From the NCBI GenBank assembly GCA_027043685.1, contig JALUFI010000079.1, positions 1 to 5,084 of the forward strand: DNA of 5,084 nt, written 5' to 3'. Position 1 is the first letter of the stretch, and each line of letters starts with the position of its first letter. A program made the translations under genes and the position numbers. The stretch is from Pyrodictiaceae archaeon. Its GTDB lineage: Archaea > Thermoproteota > Thermoprotei_A > Sulfolobales > Pyrodictiaceae. The notes beneath the pieces are model-generated. The model was not told the DNA's origin. It saw only the letters and a program-made list of their open reading frames with translations, and did not search any database. Below are positions 1 to 5,084 of this stretch, one piece after another.

Positions 1-1
1 G

Positions 2-1504
2 GTTCTCGGGGACCGGGGCCGGGGGAAGTCCGGGCTCCTCGGCCTGGTGCTCGCCTACCTCATCCATAGCCACATGGCTGGCTTCGTCTCAGTCACCGGG
101 CCCACCGTGTGGGGCGTACAGAGCCTCTTCCGCGTCCTAGACAGGGCTCTGGAGGCGCTCGGTGTAAGGCACTGGAGGGTTGAGAAGCACGGCGTAGTGG
201 TTGGCGTCGCGGGGCCATGGTTCCATGTCCGCTACCATACCCCGGACCAGGCGCAGCCCGGGCCCTACACAGTGGTCGACGAGGCCGCTGCGCTGGGGCC
301 CTCGAGGCTCCGTGTGCTCGCCGCGCGGAGCCCCCGGCTGCTCGCGGCAACCACTATACACGGCTACGAGGGCAGCGGCAGAGTGCTGGCCCACATGGTT
401 GAGTCCCTGATCCCCGCGCCGAGGCTAGTGGTGGAGCTCTCGACCCCGGTGCGGTACCCGCCCGGCGACCCCCTAGAGGACTGGGTGTACACGACCTTCA
501 TGCTACGCGCCGAGCCGGGGCCCCCGCCGGGTCTCGGAGGCGAGCCGCGGGTAGTGGAGGTTGACCGCCTGGGGCTGGCCGAGGACCCCGTCCTGCTCGA
601 GAAGCTGTACTCGATACTGGTGGAGGCGCATTACCGCAACGAGCCCGACGACCTGGCGCTCATCCTTGACGCGCCGCACCACCGCCTCTACGCGCTGCTC
701 GCCGGGGAGGAGCCCGTGGCCGTCGCAGACGTCTCGGAGGAGACTGTTGAGACACCGTGGGAGGCCAGGATACTTGTGGACAAGCTGGCGGAGGCGGCGG
801 GCTACCACCGCGTCGGCAAGGGGTGGAGGATAGTGCGCATCGCCGTGCATCCCGGGCTGCAGCGCCGCGGCCTCGGCAGCAGGCTGCTCCGCGGCGTCGA
901 GAAGGAGGCGAGGAAGAGGGGCCTGGACTGGCTCGGGGCCATCTACGGCAGGGTGGAGGTGACCCGGTTCTGGCTCCGTAACGGCTTCCTCCCCGTCTAC
1001 GCCTCGCCGCTCCCCAACCGGGTGACGGGTGAGCACAACATAGGGGTGGCCAAGGGCCTCACCAGCGGCGGCGAGGAGGCCGTGGCGGAGGCGGCTGCGG
1101 GGCTACTCACGGGGCTCCTCTGGGCTGGGGGCAGCCTCTACCGCTCCCTGCCCCCCGAGGTCTACGCGGAGCTGCTGCGGGGCGCCCCCGGCCTCGAGGA
1201 TAGGCTCCCACGCGTCCAGCTCGCCGGGGGCCAGGCGGCGGTGCTCGCCAGGGCGGCGTCCGGCCAGGGGGGAGCGGAGGCCGCTGTGGCTGCGCTCGCC
1301 GCCGCCGCGCAGGCGGCCGCAGGGCTATACGGCGGCCTCTGGGTGCTCGGCGACCGTGAGCGCCTAGTCCTCGCGGCGAGGGCGCTGCAGGGCAGGAGCC
1401 TGCGGGAGATGAAGCACCTAGGCATAGACGCCCCGGGGCTCGCGGAGTTCCTCCGGGGCCTCGCCGCCACGCTCCTGCAGCTCGTGGCCTGGGGCCCGGG
1501 CTAG
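2..1504 (+). CDS. tmcA: tRNA(Met) cytidine acetyltransferase TmcA, 5' end cut by the window edge
   Basis: TmcA (the Kre33/NAT10 family) uses ATP and acetyl-CoA to make N4-acetylcytidine, classically at the wobble position of elongator tRNA(Met); in some archaea the same enzyme also acetylates rRNA. The frame is open to base 2 with no start codon at a credible place, so the visible 500 codons are the C-terminal part of a protein usually near 750-800 residues. Seen in order: Walker A GDRGRGKS (8-31), Walker B VVDEAAALG (272-298), the family motif GYEGSGR (362-382), the AHYRNEPDDL stretch before the GNAT domain (626-655), the acetyl-CoA loop QRRGLG (860-877) within RIAVHPGLQRRGLG, the RFWLRNGF motif (965-988) and SPLPNRVTGEH (1004-1036). 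An Ala/Leu/Gly-rich C-terminal tail follows. The missing part should be the N-terminal domain. Motif order and spacing leave little doubt about the family. The gene is very GC-rich at third positions. Confidence 0.97.
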   Translation, partial: VLGDRGRGKSGLLGLVLAYLIHSHMAGFVSVTGPTVWGVQSLFRVLDRALEALGVRHWRVEKHGVVVGVAGPWFHVRYHTPDQAQPGPYTVVDEAAALGPSRLRVLAARSPRLLAATTIHGYEGSGRVLAHMVESLIPAPRLVVELSTPVRYPPGDPLEDWVYTTFMLRAEPGPPPGLGGEPRVVEVDRLGLAEDPVLLEKLYSILVEAHYRNEPDDLALILDAPHHRLYALLAGEEPVAVADVSEETVETPWEARILVDKLAEAAGYHRVGKGWRIVRIAVHPGLQRRGLGSRLLRGVEKEARKRGLDWLGAIYGRVEVTRFWLRNGFLPVYASPLPNRVTGEHNIGVAKGLTSGGEEAVAEAAAGLLTGLLWAGGSLYRSLPPEVYAELLRGAPGLEDRLPRVQLAGGQAAVLARAASGQGGAEAAVAALAAAAQAAAGLYGGLWVLGDRERLVLAARALQGRSLREMKHLGIDAPGLAEFLRGLAATLLQLVAWGPG

Positions 1505-1511
1505 GTTAAAG
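1505..1511 (+). promoter_or_regulatory. Weak box A-like element after tmcA
   Basis: GTTAAAG is the only AT-rich patch in the 55-base gap between tmcA and the anchored protein gene. It would place a transcription start near 1532-1537, shortly before the ribosome binding site. It is a poor match to the archaeal TATA box, and read-through from tmcA is equally possible. Confidence 0.2.
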
Positions 1512-1548
1512 ACTGGGGCCAGGGCGTACAGGGGCCTGGGCCTCGGCA

Positions 1549-1553
1549 GGGAG
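1549..1553 (+). promoter_or_regulatory. Ribosome binding site for the anchored protein
   Basis: GGGAG lies six bases before the TTG at 1560 and supports that start over the out-of-frame ATG at 1555. The match to the archaeal anti-Shine-Dalgarno sequence is partial. Confidence 0.4.
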
Positions 1554-1559
1554 AATGGG

Positions 1560-2219
1560 TTGCACAGGCTGCTCCTCGCCGCCGCGCTGCTGGCCGCCGT
1601 AGTGCTGCAGCCCGGGCGCCCCACGGTGCTAGACACGCCGTGCGGCAAGATGGTGCTGAGGGCTCTGCCCGCGGCGCCCCTGCCAGACGCGGCCCCGACG
1701 GGCTACGTGCTCGCCCTGCAGCCCCCGCCCGGGGCAAGGCTCGAGGCCTCCGTGGAGGCGCCCCCCGGCACGCCGCCCACGCCGCTCGTCCCGCGGAACG
1801 GGCTACTGGAGACACCGTACCCCCTACCCTACGGCAGCGACGCGCTACTGGTACTGAAGTGCGGCCCGAGGACGCTGACTCTCCGGGTGAGGGCCTCTCC
1901 ACCGCCAAGCCCCGGCGCCGAGGCCCCCACGGGGGCCCCGAGGACGTTCACTCCCCCGGAGCCCGCCACGGACTACCCCTTCGGGATATCCAAGGCCTAC
2001 CGCAAGGTCTTCGGCAGGGGAGCCGCCGCCAATAGGACCGAGGCAAACGGCTCCGCGGGCACGGCTGCGGCGAGCAGCAGCGCCTCCTCCAGGACCCTGC
2101 CCCGGCCCGGCGGCTACCGGGTCACCCCTCTACGGGTCGCCGCTGCTGCTCTCCTCGCAGCCTCTCTAGCAGAGCTTCTCCTCTCTCAACGAAGGAGCGG
2201 CCATACCTACGGGGCATGA
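1560..2219 (+). CDS. Unrecognised secreted protein with C-terminal membrane anchor
   Basis: I do not recognise this 219-residue protein. The TTG start is chosen because GGGAG lies six bases upstream; the ATG at 1555 is in another frame. Residues 1-17 form a short signal peptide (MHRL followed by an Ala/Leu/Val run). Residues 22-110 look like a small beta-rich extracellular domain with only two cysteines, C28 and C101, which could form a disulfide. Residues 111-190 are rich in Pro, Ser, Thr and Ala, like an extended cell-surface stalk, and hold two N-glycosylation sequons (N158-R-T and N163-G-S). Residues 191-208 are a hydrophobic anchor followed by a short basic tail (QRRSGH). The expected topology is therefore outside, anchored in the cytoplasmic membrane, perhaps S-layer associated. 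It follows tmcA by 55 bases on the same strand and may be co-transcribed. Its last 98 bases, which encode the whole anchor, overlap the convergent VTT gene. High third-position GC over most of its length supports real coding; that bias drops in the overlap. Confidence 0.75.
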   Translation: MHRLLLAAALLAAVVLQPGRPTVLDTPCGKMVLRALPAAPLPDAAPTGYVLALQPPPGARLEASVEAPPGTPPTPLVPRNGLLETPYPLPYGSDALLVLKCGPRTLTLRVRASPPPSPGAEAPTGAPRTFTPPEPATDYPFGISKAYRKVFGRGAAANRTEANGSAGTAAASSSASSRTLPRPGGYRVTPLRVAAAALLAASLAELLLSQRRSGHTYGA

Positions 2220-2916
2220 GAGCTGCAACAGCCTGGAGACCCATTTCGTAGAGACCCGCCAGCGGACCATACTCGTTATAGACCTCGACTACCCTTTTCC
2301 AGTCCATTCTTATGATCATGATTGTCACGGCAATGCTTGCCGCCAGGAGCAGCAGCGCGGTAACCACGGGGTTGGGTTCCTCGCCGCCCCCGAGCCCTAA
2401 GGCTACCTGGAGCCATGCAGCCGCCTGGCCGACTATATCGCCGAAGTAGACGGCGCCCAGAGTCAGGAGTATCTTGCCGAGCGCGACCGCCGTGAAGAAC
2501 AACACAGGGTTATAGCCGGCGACCCCGAGGGGTATGTAGAGAACGTCGTCAGGCAGAGGCAGCGCTGCAAAGAGGAATATAGCGATGAACACGCCATGCT
2601 GGAACGCCTTAGCGAAGAACTCTAGGTTCTCACGCGTCTCCTCCGAGAGGACCCGGTGGAACTCCCGGCCAAAGTAGAACACGACCATCTTACCAATGGC
2701 TGCGCCGAGCCCCCCGCCTATACCCACCAGGAAGCGCTCAAAGTTATCATTGAGAAGCGCACCGTAACCAGCTATGAGCGCCAGGTAGGGGACAGTCATG
2801 AATGGTATCGAGTTGCTTACAAACGATATCATGAATGAGGCTAGGAACGGATTAACCGAGGACAGCCTCTGGGCAAGCTCCTGGACAAACCCCGCGGCAG
2901 TCACATTGCCTGCCAT
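2122..2916 (-). CDS. VTT (DedA/SNARE-associated) domain membrane protein
   Basis: A 264-residue integral membrane protein of the VTT superfamily, which includes bacterial DedA proteins and eukaryotic VMP1/TMEM41B. Known members are lipid scramblases or are linked to membrane-lipid and proton-motive-force homeostasis; the role here is inferred from family only. Hydrophobic segments lie near residues 23-52, 62-83, 108-135, 136-160 and 184-203. The glycine-rich motif GIGGGLGAAIGK (66-77) before a YFGR, and FAALPLPDDVLYIPLG followed by AGYNP (117-137), match the VTT signature. The usual basic residues of bacterial DedA (F-x-R-x-x-P-x-x-R) are absent, and an Asp pair (D123, D124) stands there instead. 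A charged, probably cytosolic tail (204-264) ends the protein. The ATG at 2916 is preferred to the TTG at 2919 because GGTGAT lies six bases upstream of it. Its 3' end overlaps the convergent anchored-protein gene by 98 bases. Codon use is less GC-biased than in that neighbour and tmcA. Confidence 0.9.
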   Translation of the reverse strand: MAGNVTAAGFVQELAQRLSSVNPFLASFMISFVSNSIPFMTVPYLALIAGYGALLNDNFERFLVGIGGGLGAAIGKMVVFYFGREFHRVLSEETRENLEFFAKAFQHGVFIAIFLFAALPLPDDVLYIPLGVAGYNPVLFFTAVALGKILLTLGAVYFGDIVGQAAAWLQVALGLGGGEEPNPVVTALLLLAASIAVTIMIIRMDWKRVVEVYNEYGPLAGLYEMGLQAVAALMPRRYGRSFVERGEALLERLRGEQQRRPVEG

Positions 2917-2922
2917 CAAGCC

Positions 2923-2928
2923 ATCACC
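2923..2928 (-). promoter_or_regulatory. Ribosome binding site of the VTT gene
   Basis: GGTGAT on the minus strand is an exact match to the archaeal anti-Shine-Dalgarno core. It stands six bases before the ATG at 2916 but only three before the in-frame TTG at 2919, so it decides the start in favour of ATG. Confidence 0.75.
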
Positions 2929-3052
2929 GCTCGGAGCCCCCGCAGCACCAGGCCACGTGGAGCCGCCCTAGGCCTCACCGAGAAGGGCCCGAGGGGAGAA
3001 GCCCCCGGGGGGAACACTGGGCCCCGTCAGCCACAGCGGCCATGCAGCCAGG

Positions 3053-3058
3053 TAATAA
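3053..3058 (-). promoter_or_regulatory. Candidate box A for the VTT gene
   Basis: TTATTA on the minus strand is the only AT-rich hexamer in the spacer upstream of the VTT gene. A start about 25 bases downstream would give a leader of roughly 110 bases with a ribosome binding site at its end. No clear purine BRE stands upstream, so the call is tentative. Confidence 0.3.
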
Positions 3059-3069
3059 GGCGCCGCCCC

Positions 3070-3103
3070 GCAGGCTCCATGTGTGCTGGGGCGGGATGCC
3101 TGC
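3070..3103. other. Imperfect hairpin in the spacer after the Mut7-C gene
   Basis: GCAGGCTCC (3070-3078) pairs with GGA-T-GCCTGC (3094-3103), giving nine base pairs with one bulged T and a loop of about 15 bases. On the minus strand it lies about 50 bases after the Mut7-C stop codon, in the probable 3' UTR. No T-run follows, so it is not a typical archaeal terminator, and in such GC-rich DNA it may be chance. Confidence 0.3.
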
Positions 3104-3154
3104 TGCAAACGCGGCCGAGCCCCTAAGGCGCTGCAGTGAGGAGGCCCTCGATCG

Positions 3155-3664
3155 CTAACCGCCCCGCCTCCTAGAGGCCAGTAGCGCCGCCTTCTCCCTG
3201 GCCCTTGCGAGCGTCTCCTCTATGCCCCTCCAGTGGCCGCCCCTCCAGTAGACCTGGCCGCAGCCCGTGCACACCCAGAACTCGGTGTAGCGTTCATACA
3301 CCCGCGGCGGAACCCTGCCCTTGACCTCCTCCCTTGAGGCGCGGCGCAGCGGCGCGTTGCAGAGAGGGCAGCGGCTCTCGTCAGGGTTCGCCTCGAGCCG
3401 GATACCGTACCGGAGGTTGAGGATAGCGAGCGCCTCCGCCGGGTCCTCGCCCACCAGAACCGCCTCCAGGCCCCTGCGGAGCGCCCTCCTATAGAGCCCG
3501 TGGTCCCTGGTGACGACTACCCTCGACTCCTCCGCAGCTACCTCCAGTATCCTGGCATCGTGCCAGCCCTTGGCGTAGACAGTGTCGTAGCCCAGTATGC
3601 GGAGCCACCGCGCCAGGCTACCCAGCATCGAGTCCACTATGAACCTGGGCCTGCGGCGAGCCAA
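3155..3664 (-). CDS. Mut7-C PIN-like RNase domain protein with zinc ribbon
   Basis: This family pairs a PIN-like nuclease fold (Mut7-C, DUF82) with a C-terminal zinc ribbon and is predicted to cleave RNA; no substrate is established from sequence. With the TTG start at 3664 the protein has 169 residues, begins M-A-R-R-R-P-R-F-I-V-D and fits the usual compact size. Landmarks: FIVDSMLGSLARWLRILGYD near the N-terminus, whose Asp is a probable metal ligand; VVVTRDHGLYRRA, the second acidic site; then CPLC and CTGC, the four zinc ligands, followed by GQVYWRGGHW. The frame stays open upstream to an ATG at 3793, nine bases from the stop of the four-CBS gene. That would add 43 residues, but the ATG has no ribosome binding site, the extra residues match no family feature I know, and third-position GC is somewhat lower there. 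GAGGTG at 3677-3682 favours the shorter form, though 12 bases is a long spacing. The start remains unsettled; the family is firm. Confidence 0.9.
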   Translation of the reverse strand: MARRRPRFIVDSMLGSLARWLRILGYDTVYAKGWHDARILEVAAEESRVVVTRDHGLYRRALRRGLEAVLVGEDPAEALAILNLRYGIRLEANPDESRCPLCNAPLRRASREEVKGRVPPRVYERYTEFWVCTGCGQVYWRGGHWRGIEETLARAREKAALLASRRRGG

Positions 3665-3676
3665 GGCCCTGAAACC

Positions 3677-3682
3677 CACCTC
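3677..3682 (-). promoter_or_regulatory. Possible ribosome binding site for the Mut7-C gene
   Basis: GAGGTG on the minus strand stands 12 bases before the TTG at 3664, and no comparable motif precedes the ATG at 3793. The spacing is longer than usual, so it supports the short start only moderately. Confidence 0.35.
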
Positions 3683-3708
3683 ATCCACAAATGCAAGGAA
3701 CCGGGCCA

Positions 3709-3724
3709 CACCGTGGTAACGGTG
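3709..3724. other. Perfect 6-bp inverted repeat upstream of the Mut7-C domain
   Basis: CACCGT and ACGGTG flank a four-base loop. If translation starts at 3664 the repeat lies in the leader of the Mut7-C gene and could be a small hairpin or an operator; if it starts at 3793 it is coding sequence. Short repeats like this arise by chance in GC-rich DNA. Confidence 0.25.
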
Positions 3725-3802
3725 CTGCAGCGGGCACCGAGAGAACCAGTGGACGCAGAACCCCCTATTTCCCCTGGCCAGGCCCTGAAACATGTGGGAG
3801 GG

Positions 3803-4612
3803 CTAGCCGCGGCTGGCCACGAGCTTCACTAGCTCGTTTAGAGTCACGAGGCCTATAGGCTTGCCCTCATGCACCACAACTGCCCCCTTGGTCTTCTTGG
3901 CCTTCATCCTCTCGTAGGCCGTTACCACGCTGTCGTCGGGGCTCACTATGGGCGGCCTCAGCCTCATCACGTCGTCGACTAGTAGGTGGTCTATCCTCTC
4001 CTTGCGGTACTTCTCGGGCACTATGTCGTGGAAGGCGAGCAGAGCATCAGCTATCTCGTCTACGGTTACGTAGCCGACTAGGCGGCCCTCCTCATCGACG
4101 ACGGGGAGGAAGAGTATGTTGTAGCGGAGCAGCAGCTGCCTGGCATGCAGCACCTTGTGGGTCGTCTTGAGCACCTCGGGCACCGTGGTCATTACGTCCA
4201 CTACCTTTACGTCGCCCAGCTCCGGCACGAGGGAGGCTATCTCCCAGCGAGTCACGAGGCCGACGACCTTGTCGTTCTCTACTATCGGGTAGCTTCCTAT
4301 GCCCTCGTTTATCATCCTCTGAGCCAGCTCGACCGCTGTTGCATCTGGCGGCGCCGTCCTCGGGTTCCACGTCATGAAGCTCGAGACGTGCATCCTCCCC
4401 GGCACTATGTTCCTCGTCCTCATCGTGGCGAGCTTCATCATTATATCCTTCTTAGTCATAATACCCTCCAGCTTCTCGCCCTCAAATGCCAGCACACGGT
4501 CCATGTCGTAGCGCTTCATAACCCTCACAGCATGCTCAAGCGTCTCATCCTTGTCGACAGCAGGATAATCAGTCATCATTATGTCACGTGCCTTCTTGCC
4601 CTCAAGGCCCAC
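3803..4612 (-). CDS. Four-CBS-domain protein
   Basis: A 269-residue soluble protein made only of four CBS repeats, at about residues 7-57, 77-128, 136-190 and 212-266, which should fold as two Bateman modules. CBS pairs bind adenosine-type ligands (AMP, ADP, ATP, SAM) and act as sensors for partner proteins. Each repeat opens with a D-V/I-M-type or related motif and ends with G-h-h-T-x-x-[D/E]: T53/D56, T121/E124, T183/E186 and T257/E260. The Thr and acidic residues typical of nucleotide contacts are therefore kept in all four. The GTG start is firmly placed by GGAGGTG seven bases upstream. The gene follows another CBS gene by 136 bases and precedes the Mut7-C gene, all on the minus strand. 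No catalytic, DNA-binding or transport domain is fused to it, so the ligand and partner cannot be told from sequence. The name IMPDH sometimes given to such proteins would be wrong, because no dehydrogenase barrel is present. Confidence 0.95.
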   Translation of the reverse strand: MGLEGKKARDIMMTDYPAVDKDETLEHAVRVMKRYDMDRVLAFEGEKLEGIMTKKDIMMKLATMRTRNIVPGRMHVSSFMTWNPRTAPPDATAVELAQRMINEGIGSYPIVENDKVVGLVTRWEIASLVPELGDVKVVDVMTTVPEVLKTTHKVLHARQLLLRYNILFLPVVDEEGRLVGYVTVDEIADALLAFHDIVPEKYRKERIDHLLVDDVMRLRPPIVSPDDSVVTAYERMKAKKTKGAVVVHEGKPIGLVTLNELVKLVASRG

Positions 4613-4619
4613 ACAGCAC

Positions 4620-4626
4620 CACCTCC
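4620..4626 (-). promoter_or_regulatory. Strong ribosome binding site of the four-CBS gene
   Basis: GGAGGTG on the minus strand is a full-length match to the archaeal anti-Shine-Dalgarno sequence. It lies seven bases before the GTG at 4612 and fixes that start, even though the first ATG is several codons further in. Confidence 0.85.
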
Positions 4627-4640
4627 ACGCACGGCTATAG

Positions 4641-4665
4641 GCGGGTCCGCGGGGCCCGGTCCCGC
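4641..4665. other. GC-rich hairpin in the leader of the four-CBS gene
   Basis: GCGGGTCCG and its partner CGGTCCCGC pair over eight positions with one T-T mismatch and a short loop. The element lies 14 bases upstream of the ribosome binding site. If the promoter is the box A at 4706-4711, the hairpin is in the 5' UTR and could affect translation, but no riboswitch class is recognised. Confidence 0.35.
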
Positions 4666-4705
4666 GCTTACCCGAGAAGACCTTAGGCGCCGTGACCGGA
4701 TGAGG

Positions 4706-4711
4706 CTAAAA
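4706..4711 (-). promoter_or_regulatory. Candidate box A or T-run terminator between the two CBS genes
   Basis: TTTTAG on the minus strand, preceded by the purine-rich GGGAAAGGGGAG, lies about 95 bases before the four-CBS start. As a promoter it would give a leader of about 70 bases containing the 4641-4665 hairpin. The same four Ts, about 40 bases after the stop of the upstream CBS gene, could instead serve as a weak archaeal terminator. The two readings cannot be separated by eye. Confidence 0.35.
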
Positions 4712-4748
4712 CAGCTCCCCTTTCCCGGCGGCCCCACCATGAGCCGCC

Positions 4749-5084
4749 CTATCTACCCGCCACTGCTTCAAGGATGTTGTGCTTAACCACTATACCCACA
4801 GGTTTCCCGTCAACCACTATGGGGACCGAGCTGAAGCCACCCCTTATCATGAGCTGGGCTACCTCAGCGAGATCCGCGTCGGGGCCAGCAGTAACGGGGT
4901 CCGGGGTCATCACGTCCTGGGCAACAGTCATTGTATAGGTGTAGACGGGGCCGAGGCGGCCCTTGGGCAGGACCGCGAAGCGCCTCACATGCTTGACCTT
5001 CTCCTTCCGACCACCGCCCAGGTCTGAGAGGAACGCTATGTCGCTCGGAGCTATTATGCCGACCAGCTCCTCCCCGTCAACCAC
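4749..5084 (-). CDS. CBS-domain protein, 5' end outside the window
   Basis: The last 112 codons of a CBS protein whose start lies beyond base 5084. The first visible residues (VVDGEELVGIIAPSDI) are the end of a CBS repeat, not an N-terminus; the GTG at the edge is simply an internal valine codon. A basic linker of about 35 residues follows (GGGRKEKVKHVRR and onward). A complete CBS repeat then begins at TVAQDVMTPDPV and ends at VPIVVDGKPVGIVVKHNI, three amino acids before the final EAVAGR region. The protein therefore has at least two repeats and, like its neighbour, may have four. In the last repeat the expected T-x-x-[D/E] ending reads V-K-H-N, so nucleotide contacts may be weakened there, while the earlier repeat reads A-P-S-D. 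The gene lies 136 bases upstream of the four-CBS gene on the same strand. No ligand or partner can be assigned. Confidence 0.9.
   Translation of the reverse strand: MVDGEELVGIIAPSDIAFLSDLGGGRKEKVKHVRRFAVLPKGRLGPVYTYTMTVAQDVMTPDPVTAGPDADLAEVAQLMIRGGFSSVPIVVDGKPVGIVVKHNILEAVAGR

Larger units (their letters stand above)
2929..3154. other. GC-rich intergenic spacer with inverted repeats, no supported gene
   Basis: Between the stop of the Mut7-C gene and the ribosome binding site of the VTT gene lie about 225 bases without a convincing gene. Visible structure: GGGCCC at 2986-2991 and again at 3019-3024, flanking the palindrome CCCCCGGGGG (3002-3011), and a nine-pair hairpin with one bulge at 3070-3103. 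One AT-rich island (3053-3058) may be a promoter. No tRNA features and no C/D box pair with proper spacing were seen. Because both flanking genes are on the minus strand, this is probably 3' UTR plus the VTT promoter and leader. Confidence 0.5.

Noticed and set aside
503..1908. Several long open frames antisense to tmcA and the surface protein gene (for example 503-1036 and 1501-1908)
   Set aside because: They lie opposite strongly supported coding sequence, have Arg/Pro/Ala-rich shadow composition and show no family motif; GC-rich DNA produces such frames freely.
3042..3158. Plus-strand 38-codon open frame in the spacer
   Set aside because: It has no ribosome binding site and no recognisable sequence feature, runs into the Mut7-C 3' end and is of a length expected by chance.
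3665..3791. Eleven-base direct repeat GGCCCTGAAAC at 3665-3675 and 3781-3791
   Set aside because: A few exact 11-mers are expected by chance in a window of this size, and no other repeat structure accompanies it.
4569..4578. TGATGA followed by CTGA on the minus strand, resembling C and D boxes
   Set aside because: The two motifs overlap with no guide spacing and lie inside the first codons of the four-CBS gene, so this is not a C/D box sRNA.
4635..4640. CTATAG, TATA-like, before the four-CBS start
   Set aside because: A start about 25 bases downstream would fall at the GTG and exclude the strong ribosome binding site from the transcript.
4145..4786. Long plus-strand open frame opposite the four-CBS gene
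   Set aside because: It is rich in His, Arg and Tyr, has no recognisable motif and lies antisense to a certain CBS gene, so it is a shadow.
1..5084. Search for CRISPR repeats, insertion-sequence ends, tRNA genes and replication-origin repeats
   Set aside because: No regularly spaced repeats, transposase motifs, tRNA TPsiC-like sequences or origin-like repeat clusters were seen on either strand.

Overview
This window looks like chromosomal DNA from a GC-rich hyperthermophilic crenarchaeon, probably of the Desulfurococcales/Pyrodictiaceae type. That placement is an inference. It rests on an archaeal-type TmcA, isoleucine written mostly as ATA and arginine often as AGG, GTG and TTG starts, GGTGAT/GGAGGTG ribosome binding sites, and the archaeal VTT, Mut7-C and CBS-only protein families. 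No rRNA or tRNA gene is present to confirm it.

Left part, + strand (2-2219). The window opens inside tmcA, the tRNA(Met) wobble-cytidine acetyltransferase. Its Walker A loop lies in the first 31 bases, so the reading frame runs in from outside the window. About 55 bases downstream, on the same strand, is an unrecognised protein with a signal peptide, a Pro/Ser/Thr-rich linker and a C-terminal membrane anchor.

Middle part (2122-3154). A VTT/DedA-like membrane protein runs on the minus strand and converges on the anchored protein. The two coding regions overlap tail to tail by 98 bases, an unusual arrangement. Upstream of the VTT gene is a GC-rich spacer of about 240 bases with one AT-rich island and several inverted repeats but no gene I can support.

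Right part, minus strand (3155-5084). Three genes read leftward: the 3' part of a CBS-domain protein cut by the window edge, a complete four-CBS protein with a perfect Shine-Dalgarno sequence, and a Mut7-C PIN-like RNase with a zinc ribbon. They may form a unit in which adenine-nucleotide-sensing CBS proteins are expressed with an RNase. That link is a hypothesis from gene order only.

Composition differs between blocks: tmcA and the anchored protein are much more GC-rich, especially at third codon positions, than the VTT and four-CBS genes. I saw no CRISPR array, insertion sequence, integrase or tRNA. Most of the window is ordinary archaeal housekeeping and membrane genes; the overlap with the orphan anchored protein and the CBS/RNase cluster are the parts worth a second look.
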